Assembly (NCBI GenBank): GCA_013423385.1
Contig: BLZA01000005.1
Location: 310,001-374,000, forward strand
Length of the DNA stretch: 64,000 bases
Origin: Naganishia liquefaciens
Taxonomy: Eukaryota > Basidiomycota > Tremellomycetes > Filobasidiales > Filobasidiaceae
Reading direction: 5' to 3'
This document shows, piece by piece, positions 52,189 to 63,397 of the stretch. The stretch's first letter is position 1, and every line of letters starts with the position of its first letter. Both the position numbers and the translations under genes were made by a program. Under the pieces are notes generated by a model. The model searched no databases. It was not told the DNA's origin and saw nothing but the letters and a program-made list of their open reading frames with translations.

Positions 52189-53781
52189 ATGTCCACCAAT
52201 CGCACCCTGCGTTGTTCCTCTGCTATTTTAGCTCGGCAATACTGTTCAAGAGCTTCTAGATCGACAATCACATCAGCCGCATCCCTTCTGCAACGATCCC
52301 GACCTACTGTTGATTTCTCCAAGACTCTTTCCTCCAGCCAATCCCGCAAAATGTCTGACGGACCCCATCCCCACTTGCATCGAAATGAGTTGTTCAACAT
52401 GGCTGGCTTCACGGCCGTTGTTACTGGAGGAGGAACCGGTAAGCCACACATTTCTCATTGGGTGTACCTCTAAAGCTGATCCAATCGTCGTAACAGGCAT
52501 CGGTCTCATGATTACTCTAGCCTTGGTAGAGAACGGCTGCAAGGTCTTTATCACCAGTCGAGACAAGAGCAAGCTGGAAGACGTCGTTAGGCGATACAGC
52601 GGTGATGGTAAAGAGCGAGGCGAGATCGTTCCGTAAGTGAAGCCTGATGTGCAAGCTTGTAATCCGTCCAATCGATCGGCTATCATACAGCGTGGAAGTC
52701 GACATCACCAGCAAAGAGTCTTTGGTTCAGGCCATCAAGGTTATTGAGAACCAGACACCTAAGGGTATCCAAATCCTGTGAGTACGATGACACTGCCTTT
52801 TCAGCCTGGAGTTAATCTCGGGAATGTACTGTAAAGGGTCAACAACGCCGGTATCGCAGGCGAAGGTTCTCGAGAAGGATACGAATCCGTGGACATGAAA
52901 GATCCGGACGCGATCTCGGCCCAGTTGTGGAAGTCCGAAACTGCCGAGTGGGATGCAGTAAGTGGTGCAAGCGTAAAAGTGCTGAGGGGTGCTGTTATTA
53001 AAATCAATCAACCAGATTTTGCGAACCAACGTGACTTCGCAATACTTCACGGCCACAGCCTTCTTGCCTTTGCTAGCCAAGGGCAAGGATCTATTCAAAG
53101 GATACGCTAGTCAGGTGTGTCAAGATGAGTTTTTGGTAACCTCGGCGTCAACGCTGAAATATCTCTAGATCATCAACGTTACCTCGATTTCCGGCGTTAT
53201 GAAGAAGGTCCGTATCCTGGAATAGGACCAACCGCCAAAAGCTAATCATTGTCACCATTTCTCAGGCTTCTGGGGGACAATACGCCTATGCCGCCTCCAA
53301 GGCTGCCATGTTCCAGGTAACGTCCTCATACCCGTTGTCTGCTATCTCTCGCTTAACGTTGCCACTTTGTAGTTCACCAAAGTATTAGCCACGGAGCTAC
53401 AGGTGAGTTATGCCGTGTCTGTCATTTGTATTCTCGCGCTGTTTGCTAAAAGTCCGTTCAGGAAACCGGCATCCGTGTCAACCAAATCGCGCCCGGAGTC
53501 TTTCCAAGCCAGATGACTGCTGGAGGCAAGCAAGACAATCAGAAGAGCTCCCTGGAAGGCACAGGTAAAGGTGAAAGCAACCCGGCAGGTCGACCTGGAG
53601 ACGAAAAGGACATGGCCGGTACCATCTTGTTCCTCGCTTCTCGTGCTGGTGTCTAGTAAGTCTCAGCCTTGCCCCCTTCCTATCGTCGTCCACCTCATAC
53701 TGATGATGCATTAATAGCTTCAACGGTCAAGAATTGCATCCCGACGGTGGCGCGACTATCTCGGGCCCCTCTTCACTATAA
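52189..53781 (+). CDS. Short-chain dehydrogenase/reductase, possible mitochondrial leader
   Basis: The NAD(P)-dependent Rossmann fold shows TAVVTGGGTG-IG (cofactor turn), the VNNAGIAG block, IINVTSISG with the catalytic Ser, and YAYAASKAAMF with YxxxK. ETGIRVNQIAPGVFPSQMT follows, then NGQELHPDGGATISGPSSL. The N-terminus MSTNRTLRCSSAILARQY is rich in Arg, Ser and Ala with no acids, like a mitochondrial presequence. A second in-frame ATG at MSDGPHPHLHRNELF, about 55 codons on, would start a leaderless cytosolic form. Nine or so short introns, some bounding exons under 40 nt, interrupt the gene. The substrate cannot be predicted. Confidence 0.9.
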
Positions 53782-54496
53782 GGCAAAGATCACGCCTAGC
53801 ACCCTAGCATTTGGCGTTCTCGATACAAGACAAAAGAGGAGAATGACAAGTTGTATGAAGTCCGTAAGCTAGCGATCCTTAAAATCAGATGAAATCATGA
53901 CGTGCAGCTTCCGGACCTACCTGTGTTTCAAAGTCATGCGTGCGGGGGACAGCCAGGTAGAGTATGTTGAATTGCTAGCCTTCAATGACGTTATGAGTTT
54001 TTTTTCCTCCTGGTCAGCTGGTTCTTTACTTTGAGGCGAGAGAGCACTATCGAGCAGAGCGGTCAATGGCGGTCCATGTATTGCAGCGCATAGGGGCAGT
54101 ATGTTGCACAAGGTGTACCACGGGAAGCTTCAGAGGATGAACGCACCGGTTTAAGGGGTTTCAGAACAATCGGCGGAAGCTAATAGCAAGAGGTTGTATT
54201 GATGTTACGTACGCATGAACCTAGTATTGAGGGAATGAATTCACCTCGACTTTCCATAAGACTACTATCGGCCGTCGTATCGTCCACCTGGTCTGCTTAT
54301 CAGACACTACATACTCGAGAGAATCGTCAGCTTCCGCCAACTCCCGGGTTCCCGATAGGTCAAACATCTTTCAATACCATCAACAAGGATCTTCGTGTAC
54401 ATATCTTTGCGTGAAAGACCTCCTCAGTATTCAGCCCTTCGAATCCTTTCAACTCAGAACTTCATTCAACGTTTTTAAAAGTCGGGCAGTCCAGCC
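53782..54496. other. Space between the dehydrogenase and SEC11
   Basis: About 715 bp, no supported gene. A minus-strand open frame at 53917-54111 has no features. It should include the SEC11 promoter. Confidence 0.5.
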
Positions 54497-55430
54497 ATGT
54501 TCACCAATGAGATAGCCCACTTCAAGCGACTTGGCGTCCGAGGCGTAAGTTCCAAAGTCTTCGTATCCGTCTGGAAAGGCATTTCGCCGCAAGTACAGTG
54601 AACTAATGCTTATCATTACTACCCCTCCACAGTTTTTGCTCCAGGCCCTAAATATCGCAACCGTGATTGCCGGGGGCCTTATGTCCTGGAAGGCCCTCTG
54701 TCTAATCACCAATTCGGCTTCGCCGGTAGTGGTCGTGCTCTCGTGAGTGGAGAATCAGAATTTCACGGAGCGCTTTTGATTGCTGAAGAACTCAAATGCT
54801 GCTCTCATACCAGAGGATCAATGGAACCCGCCTTCTATCGGGGAGACATTCTCTTCTTGACGAATCCGGTCAGCGAACAGTATGTCGTGGGTGATATCAC
54901 CGTGTACCAGGTGTAAGTCCGACTATAGTGCATACATGCAGAGCGCTTATCGTATGGAGTGATGTATAGGCCAGGAACAGATATTCCCATCGTGCACCGC
55001 GTCATCGAAACTCACACCCACACATCGTAAGTCGCTCTTCGGAATGCGCATAACAGCTCAGCTGATTTCCCCATTCTCCGTAGCAACTCAACTCAGCTAT
55101 TGCTCACTAAAGGAGACAACAATCACGCAGATGATATCGGCCTGTATGCCAAAGGGATGCAGTGGGTAGAGCGGGAACACGTTGTGGGCAAGGTCAGAGG
55201 GTGAGGAACTCGATTTGGGCAAAACGCGCCACCGAGTCTAATTTGCGGACCCCTTGACCCTAGATTTCTTCCCTATGTGGGATATCTTACAATAGCGTTG
55301 GTGAGTAGGATCGTTTCATGTAGCAAGTACCAAGAAGCTGATCTACCTCCTTCATGAGAACGATTTTCCGCAACTCAAATATGCACTTTTGGGCGGTCTT
55401 GGTTTGCTTATGCTTGTACAACGTGAATAG
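54497..55430 (+). CDS. SEC11: Signal peptidase complex catalytic subunit Sec11
   Basis: Sec11 is the catalytic subunit of the ER signal peptidase. [16 protein letters not shown] opens an N-terminal membrane segment ([20 protein letters not shown]). The catalytic Ser sits in [35 protein letters not shown] holds the catalytic His, and [14 protein letters not shown] holds the catalytic Asp pair. The C-terminal membrane segment is [24 protein letters not shown], ending LMLVQRE. Six exons with short introns rejoin in frame. Stops of SEC11 and the convergent RPB4 gene are only 77 bp apart, so their transcripts almost certainly overlap. Confidence 0.96.
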
Positions 55431-55506
55431 GCTTGATATACATATCGAAATGTCTTCTATGCAGGTTGACGATGTCGAGAGGAGGCATAGCACGTTCTTT
55501 CCTCCA

Positions 55507-56327
55507 CTATGCCGCAGAAGGCCTGAGTACAATGTCCAATATTGCTGCCAGCTCGTCCAAGTCGTACGCGCTTTCGAAACGTTCGAAACTGGTGAAGCCC
55601 CGAGCATTAACTCGGAACATTCCCGGACATTTCTCTGCTTCTCACCTGGTAATCAGAACTCGGGCTTCATCGATGTTTTTCGGCCGCAGATTCAGCAGTT
55701 GAGAGATCTCAAAATCGGTAAGATTCATGTGATCATACTGGTTTTTGATTTCTCTGATTCGAAAGAGGTGAGCGTTCATTCATGAGGATGAAGGAAAAAG
55801 AGACAAATACCCTCGTTTGTGATACGACGAGAAGATGTCTGCTGTCTTGAAGGTATTCAGGTATTCGACGCACTTGCCAACGACTCTGCGACAAGGATCG
55901 CCATGAGAAACGCGTTCTTGCTCGAGGGAGACTATTCGGCTTACTCCCTGTCCAACTGGATCTCCGGCGCGCCGATCTGCGTGACCGCTTGCTTGCGCAC
56001 ACTCAACAGCGCTAGAGCTTCATCGTGACTGACGGCGATGTTCCCCTCAGACGCGAAATCTTCATGGCGAGAGGGGAGGCGTAAGTCATCAACGATCTCT
56101 GGTATGAATTTCCACTGGAGCATACCTGCAGGTAGCTTCCCCTTAACGATATCATCATCTTCCTATCGAAGCGATCAAAGGCGACGACGATTGCAAGCAC
56201 AAGCAGAAAATATGATGGGATAGAGCATTGTATTCAGTTCCGAATAATACGATCACGGTATCGCGCCTGATTTGGGAGTTGGCCTTACTTCTTTCCGTCT
56301 ACGGTCTCGGAAATGGCGTACGTCCAT
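55507..56327 (-). CDS. RPB4: RNA polymerase II subunit Rpb4
   Basis: Rpb4 pairs with Rpb7 as the stalk of RNA polymerase II. Five exons (56289-56327, 55945-56162, 55811-55885, 55646-55753, 55507-55588) encode 173 residues. The N-terminus MDVRHFRDRRRKEEDDD resembles yeast Rpb4's basic-then-acidic start. The HRDC-like core includes CVEYLNTFKTADIFSSYHKR, MNLTDFEISQLLNLRPKNID and EARVLITS, with YDLDELAAILDIVLRPSAA at the end, where the family's ELxxIL motif sits. A Pol III paralogue (RPC9) is the main alternative; the LNYTxxF-like block and the DDELxxIL ending favour Rpb4. Confidence 0.85.
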
Positions 56328-56849
56328 GCTGACGAAGTGACTGTCCGAGGTCGAGCACAACTGACGTTGTGAAGACAGTCATGAAGACAGGCAGCAGTAG
56401 CCGAGCAAGCAAGCTGCTTCATCATGCCATCGTACTGCTCGATTGCACTGCGAAGTCACGGGACGGATGTAATGACGTGTTAGCCAAGATCACAGATTCC
56501 TAAACACAAGATCTGAAACACTACCGCGCAAACAAGAACGTCTTCCGGTCCATTCGGCTTCTCTTACTTTCCATCAAGCGACTGCCTCAAGGCTTCACTT
56601 GCTTCGTCAGATATTGGAGATGGAGATCAATCGTCGTATACAGTGGATAGGAAGACGCAGCGAATCGAACATCGATCACTGGTCGCAATAGGAGGAGCGA
56701 TCAATCGAAGAGACGACATCCAATACGAAGGTTGCAGTTCAATCAGCCTCGTCAACCGCCTCAACGCATCAGGACCATCTCGCGACGCTCGCTCTGACAG
56801 TGCCATTTATGCCAATCAAGGAGCATCCAGGCGCGAAGCAAGAGCGATC
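56328..56849. promoter_or_regulatory. Divergent promoter region, RPB4 and Cdc7-like kinase
   Basis: About 520 bp between two divergent genes. An open frame in the kinase's reading frame runs from 56643 but begins with GTG, not ATG. An upstream coding exon for the kinase is possible but not shown. Confidence 0.45.
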
Positions 56850-59800
56850 ATGGCTTCTTCAGAGTTGTCAATGTCAAATTATGTACGCTCGCATGTTTCA
56901 GAGTCCCAATGCCTCACTGACCTAATTGCTATGATAAAGCAACTGGGGGAAGCCCTCGGCAAAGGGGCTTCCGCACAGGTTTATAGTAGGTCTGTTCCTC
57001 ATTTCAGACAACGAGGACCTGATCCGTGTGATTGTATCAAAGAGGCTCTCAACTGGACGTCAGGGGAAACTGTAGCCATCAAGCAGATCTCAATAGGAAA
57101 CATCCCTGAAGGAGAACTTAGCGAGATTATGGTATGTGATATTCATGACCCTTGTAAGCGCATGGCTGATAGGGATGACCCATGTGGCAGAGTGAGATCG
57201 ATCTTCTGAAGAATCTGAATGTGAGCATCTCCCTTGACTAGCGCGAGAGGCTGCTGACCGCACGGACGCAGCACACGAACATTGTAAAATATCGAGGTGA
57301 GATAGTCTGTCATTCAAACAAACGAATCCTGCTCATCCCTTACATTCTTTCGACTTGAAAGGATTCTTCAAAACCGATCAGCATCTATACATCATTCTGG
57401 AGTGAGTTTTGCGACGAAAATGAATCGTCAGATTGTCAAGAGCTCATCCATTCGATTCAGATACTGTGAAAACGGTTCTTTACAGACCATCTCCAAGAGG
57501 TATGGGAAGTTCCCGGAAGATCTGGTGGCGGTGTACATCTCCCAAGTAAGTCTCGCCAATCAGTCTCATCTTCGCGTCTGACCCCTTCACCATGGCAGGT
57601 GCTACAAGGCTTGATCTACCTGCATTCCCAAGGTGTAATACATCGGGACATCAAAGGAGCCAATATCTTGACAAACAAAGATGGCACCGTCAAATTGGCC
57701 GATTTCGGTGTTTCGACCATGATGCCTGGCCATTTCCCATTTGCCGACGCTCGGCGAGCTGATGAAAATAGAGCTGCAGCCGATGGGCGTAACCCAATAG
57801 CCGTGGATAGCAGTGTAGTAGGAAGCCCGTATTGGAGCGAGTATTTTGCCTCATCACGCAATCGGGAGGTAATCTAACATGCATTTCGACATCACAGTGG
57901 CCCCGGAAATCATCGAGCAGAATGGAGCAGCAACAGCATCTGACATATGGTGAGTTGCCCCAGTGTCCTCTGTCATCTCAGAATCTAAGATGTGGCATTT
58001 CTTGCAGGAGCGTTGGCTGCGTAGTCATCGAGCTACTGGAAGGCAAACCCCCATATTACAGCATGGAGCCAATGCAGGCGTTGTTCAGGATTGTCCAAGA
58101 TGATATGCCTCCCATTCCGGATGGAGCTTCGGCAGTGAGTTGTCGTGCAATGCTTCACCTGGCGCGCTCTCTGAAGACCTGCCATCAGGTTGTCAAAGAC
58201 TTCCTCTACCAATGTTTCCAAAAGGATCCGAATCTGCGTATCACGGCTAAGAAGCTAGCAAAACACCCATGGATGGTCGCTGTCCAGCGGCAAGTCGAGT
58301 CGACCACAGATCATGCGAAGCTGCCAGCTGCGCCTGGACAGAAGAAAGAAACCTCGAATCCTGGGAAACCTCGGATTTATATTCCGAAAAGACAGCACAC
58401 AAATAGATCCGTCACCGGGGGCTCAGTCTCGGCGACCAATAGTACGGGCTCGTCCCTCTCCGCACCTGGCTCACTAACGAAACTCGAAGCATCGCATGCC
58501 TTGGACAGCATATCAAAGAGACCGCTCACCACTGTATATGATCAAGCCATTCAACGCGTTCAAGAATGGAACGCTGCACTGAACGGTAAGTCGGATCGAC
58601 AAGGCGCATCGGCGAAGGTCGTAGACCCCTAATAACATCGGCCGACAGCGACTCCGAAGCCCCCACTTAAGGCCGTGCGCCGAAGGGCAAATCTACAAGC
58701 AATTGTGCCCCACAAAGGTACCAATGGCCCGGCATCTTCGCCTGTCGTGCAATCATCGTCCGGCTCCCTCGAGTTACACCTTTCAGCCATAGCCAATCAG
58801 CCGCAAGCGATTTGGAGAAGGAATCTGAAGAATGACATGACCCCGCCAGCCACCGCTGTACCTAAATTGCGGGAAGAGGGTGACGAAAACGTATGGGATG
58901 ATGATTTCGCAGAAAGTCCCGACCTAGCTAAATTCGTCCACGGTGACTATAATTCGAGGACGTTCCAAATTAGGGCTAACAAAATCTACAACCTAGGTCG
59001 CGCAGCGAAGCGAGGCAAAGAGGAGTTCGACAACGCAAGAACTATTCGGCCAGTCAAGTCACATGCACAATCTCCCAACCTCGCATCCGCCAATTCTTTC
59101 AGTGTCAACGCTCCAGACGAGCCCTTACTCGGGCATGCGGTTCATACGCCCGATTCCGCCGCAACGGAGGACTTTTCGGCTGACTTGGAGTTCGACGAGA
59201 CGTCATTTAGCCAAAAGGTGCTCCGGATGAGGGTACGCGGCGGACATTGTTGGGCAACTCGGTCGACACTGACGGGCAATCTCTTGCTTGCTGCAGATCA
59301 GTAGCTCGTCCAGTCGCTTAGCCAAACCGTCGGAGACCATAGATGGCCGTGCGCCTGCTTCGGTACCGCCGACACCCTCTTTCTCGCATGGCAGTGAAGC
59401 GGCTTTGCCGCGTCCAAGGCTGATCTCGCCCTCCAGCCCTCTCAGACGTTCCATCTCTCGGTCCAGCTCGTTCAAGGGCACAGAGGGGGATGAAGAGGCC
59501 GCCAAGCGGACTCTATTGAAACTGTCCAAATACGCGGAGAAAGAGAATGAGGGATACGACGACGTATTTGTTGCGGATGAAGACGTTCGATCTGGCTGTA
59601 AGCTTCTTGCGCTTGTCTTCACTTCCATATATCTTGGCTGAATTACAATTCGTCTTCCAGCGATCAACTCAAACTCCTCCGACCCTCTAAGGCTCAATGT
59701 TAAGCGCGCTGACAGGGCGTTGCAGGATGACGAACAGGACGATGATGAAGGGAATGACCCGTTTGCAGACGTAAGGCTTCGCGCAACACCTATTTTCTGG

Positions 59801-62257
59801 GCCACACGCTTGACCATTTCACGCTCCCTAGATCGAAGATTCTTTCACCGCGTTCGATGTCGAAGCAAACCTTATCAGGGACAAACATGCCATGCTCTGC
59901 GGAAACATTAATGACATGATCGAAGAATTACAACCGTCTTCGCCTGAAGACAAGTTGCGAAAGGCAAGCCAGGGATTGGTTAGTGCATGATGACGGTAAA
60001 CACTCGGTACTATGCGCTAACCAGGCTTTATTCAGCTCTCGGTGCTAGACGGATCTGAAGAACTCCAAGATCATTTCGTCTTTGCCCATGGCATGTTGGC
60101 AGTGCTGGAAGTCTTGGAAGCTAAGCCTAGTAGAGATGTGACCCTCAATCTCTTGAAGATAGTCAATATGGTAAGCGTCGGTTGGAACCGTGGATTTGAC
60201 ATTACGCTGATCTTGACAATGACAGGCTGTGACGGTAGACTTGAGCGTAATGGAGCACATCTGTTTGACTGGTGGGATCCCAATCATCATGGTTAGTTGG
60301 CCTGGTAACCTCGCAATCGACACAGCAACACAGCTCATCTAAAGTTTGCTACTGACAGAACTTTATTTCGAAACGCTACTCATTGGAAACTCGTTTAGAA
60401 GCTTCGTCTTTCGTGAAATGCCTCACAAGCTCGCCGCTGACACTGCAGATGTTCATTTCGTGGGTTGGAACTTTTTTTCTGACCGCACTGCCTGCTAAAA
60501 GCTTTTGGTTGCAGCTGTCGCGGTATCCGAATGCTTGTCGAGCTTTTGGACGAAGACTACTCAGTCAACAAACGCCTGGTGTTGAACGCGCTGGAAGGCA
60601 TCGAGAGTGTGTTCAGTCTGCAAAGCCCAACCCCCAAGAACGAATTCTGTCGGATGTTTGTCCGGGAAGGCATCGCTGAGCCTCTGTCCACTGCGCTATT
60701 GAACATCGTGAAAGACAACAGTGGGGAAGCAGAGGCGGCAAAACGGCAAATACTGGTTCTTCTGCTACTGTTCTGCCAGATCGGTCAGGCGGATGCTAGA
60801 ATACGGGATGCTTTCGGGTCGAGGAGTTTTGTCATCTGTGAGTGAAATTTTGCTGCAGTGCAAGCCAGGCCGACGCTGACTTGTACAATCCCTTAGGCTT
60901 ACTTCGTAGTCTACCTCACCTTTCGCCTTCTTTCCTGCTGTTGGCTTTGAAATCGATCAAACATTTATCAACCAGCCAGCCGCTGCTCGACGTGCTCCAG
61001 AACGCGGACGCCATCAGAGCCCTGATCGAACTGCTTCTGGACAAGTTGGGCACACCAGGGACGAATGTCAGTTCTCACACAACCTTGTACATTTGCTATT
61101 CTCGGCTGACACTCCGTCCATCAGGAAATTTGCTCGCATCTGCTTCAGACATTGTTAAACCTCTGTCGACTGAGCCGTTCAAGACAGGAGGAGGCCGCAC
61201 AGAATGGTCTGCTGCCTCTCCTGCAGCAGGTGCTGACCATAAATTCTCCGCTGAAGGAGTTTGCGCTGCCATTACTGTGCGATATGGGGAACTCTGGAAA
61301 AAGTGCTCGGCGGCAGCTTTGGAAGATCGACGGCGTGCAGTGTATGTACCTGAAGGTCCGCCTGTAGGTTTCGCAACACTCATTTCAGCGTATTTCAAGC
61401 ATATCTCAATCTTCTATCTGATTCATACTGGAGAGTGGGTCCGGCCTACGTTCATAGGGTTCGTCAACTAATGCCTCATGAAAATCAGGTCGCAGCATTG
61501 GAGGCTCTGGTTGCTTGGTGGGTACAAGGCCGACCAGCTTTCTTTTGACCGTTTCTAACGATTGTTTGCTCACAGGATGACGGAAGAGACTGCCCGTATC
61601 GAGGATCGTCTTCTGGAAAGCTCTGCGGTCGATGCTCTTATCAATACTTTCATGATCGCATCCGGAACTTCCTTCGACAACATCCTAGAACCGTATGTAT
61701 CGAAGAATCGCAGATCCAGGTCATTCCAATATCCGGGACATCCACTGAATCGGTCTATCGAAACAGTTTCGCTAGATTATTCCGGCTTTCCTGTCAATTG
61801 ACACGGGCCTGCGCACAGCCTCAGTTGGTTGAGCGGATCTCGACAGCGCTTTCACGCAGAACCAAAGCTATGGCCAAGCTCAACCTACTAAGACTGATCA
61901 AGATACTTTGCGAAAGCCCCGCCACGCGCAACGGACACTTAATTCGTTCCGACTTGCGGATGATAGTGGAGAAGCTAAGCAAGCAGGATGACGCGGTTCT
62001 CGTTAGACAGGTGAGTGGATACTGAAACTTTGCTACGACCGAAAATAACAGAGCTTGGGATACAGCTTGCGAAGGAGATTCTGCCCTTACTGGAGGACTT
62101 TCCACTCGTATCAGGAGCCACTCGCTACGACGAGAGGATGCATCTGCATACATCAACGTCTTCCCAGGTTTTGAAGCACGCCAACGGGTCGCAGCGCCGG
62201 AATATACCGGCTCTAGAACAGAAATTGTGCGTTTCCAACTGTCTCACTAGAAGATAA
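56850..62257 (+). CDS. CDC7: Cdc7/Cdc15-like septation-initiation protein kinase with ARM-like tail
   Basis: This STE-type kinase acts in the septation-initiation/mitotic-exit pathway (S. pombe Cdc7, yeast Cdc15, Aspergillus SepH). The start [11 protein letters not shown] joins [15 protein letters not shown] (glycine loop), then [11 protein letters not shown] with the ATP-site Lys. [16 protein letters not shown] is the catalytic loop, [13 protein letters not shown] the DFG segment, and the activation loop carries about 20 extra residues before [28 protein letters not shown] and [19 protein letters not shown] follow. Then come a disordered Ser/Pro-rich linker and an ARM/HEAT-like C-terminal half (for example [34 protein letters not shown]), as in this family. 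The Met of MAPE is split by a GC-AG intron (57837-57897). The N-terminus may extend upstream. Confidence 0.9.
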
Positions 62258-62453
62258 GCTCAAATCGCTTGCGACCACAGCTTGCAGAGCAACAAGTTGA
62301 ATGAATCGAGAAGGACAGTCAGCGAACGAGCCCCGGACGCCAGCAGACTTCGGTAACATTAGCCATCGCGCTTGCAGTCACGATGGCTTGAGATGCCAGA
62401 CGAAGCGTATAGTAGAGCATTGCAGACCCGTAGAAACCCGTACAAAGCACAGC
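62258..62453. other. Short convergent 3' space, kinase and TAD2
   Basis: Only 196 bp separate the two stop codons; both 3' UTRs must lie here or overlap. Confidence 0.5.
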
Positions 62454-63397
62454 CTAAGATAGCTCGGTCTCCAGCGGCGTACGAGAGCCGTCTGGAGTCG
62501 CAATCGGCGATGCGGTTCTTGATTTGATCGGAAGAATGTCTGTCTTGAGTACCCTCGTGGTCTTGTTCTTTGGCTTGGGAGCTGTACTTCTTCGTCAGTA
62601 CCTTTCAGACAATCAAGACCAAACGCCACTTGCCGTTTGAGTTTTGTATCAGATAGAACCGCCTGAGCAGCATGATAGCTTCGGGTCTGTAGTAGCCGCC
62701 GAATGCCGGGTACGATAAGCTCGACTGAATGCTCGGCCTAACGAGGAATAAGGATATGAATCGCCGCGCAATTCTCGCAGAAACCACCTACGTATCGTTC
62801 ACGTCAAGCACACTGCCACAACCTCCGAACCGCTCGTTTCCCGCACCATAGAATACCTTGCCGATACCGACTTGGCGGAGAGCAGACGCACACATAACGC
62901 ACGGCTCTACTGTAACGTATAGTGTTACGTCTTGAAGGGGCAACGGATGCGTTTTGAGAATCTCGTCGAGAGACACCAACTCTGCATGAAGCGTTGCCTG
63001 CATCGACGTGACGTTTATCACCCGTTTCCGCAGACGGCTCATTTTGGCTTACGTTTCTCCATTCATTCGTGCGATTACGTGCTTTCGCGATAGCCTTGCC
63101 ATTCTTGACAAAGACGCATCCTACAGGCACCTCCTTCGCAGCCAGGGCTTCCTCTGCCTGACAATATGCACAGCCAGAGCATGAAATGAACGGAATACCG
63201 ATGAGCACAGGCAATGCGATAGCTTCAATGTCTAAGATTGTACAACTGTCTTGACAGGTACAACGACAATATATAAGCATGTGCAGATGGCTACTCACCT
63301 GGTCAAGTGCGACCTTCATCCATTCCAAGTCGATGTCCTGCTGTTCCTCTTCCGGGACGTATACAGCCAGAGGAGGCGTCCATCCTGATGTCTGCAT
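62454..63397 (-). CDS. TAD2: tRNA-specific adenosine-34 deaminase catalytic subunit Tad2
   Basis: Tad2, with Tad3, converts A34 to inosine in several tRNAs. The start at 63397 gives [20 protein letters not shown] and then [13 protein letters not shown] joined to [20 protein letters not shown]. The catalytic zinc site is complete: [10 protein letters not shown] (HAE) and [14 protein letters not shown] (PCxxC). [16 protein letters not shown] follows, and the C-terminus is [20 protein letters not shown] then [13 protein letters not shown]. One intron (62582-62633) has a GC donor, and using it restores the NAPKPK join. The deaminase usually starts near DLEWM, so about 20 N-terminal residues are extra; the frame stays open further upstream to 63464. 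The gene converges on the Cdc7-like kinase. Confidence 0.94.
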
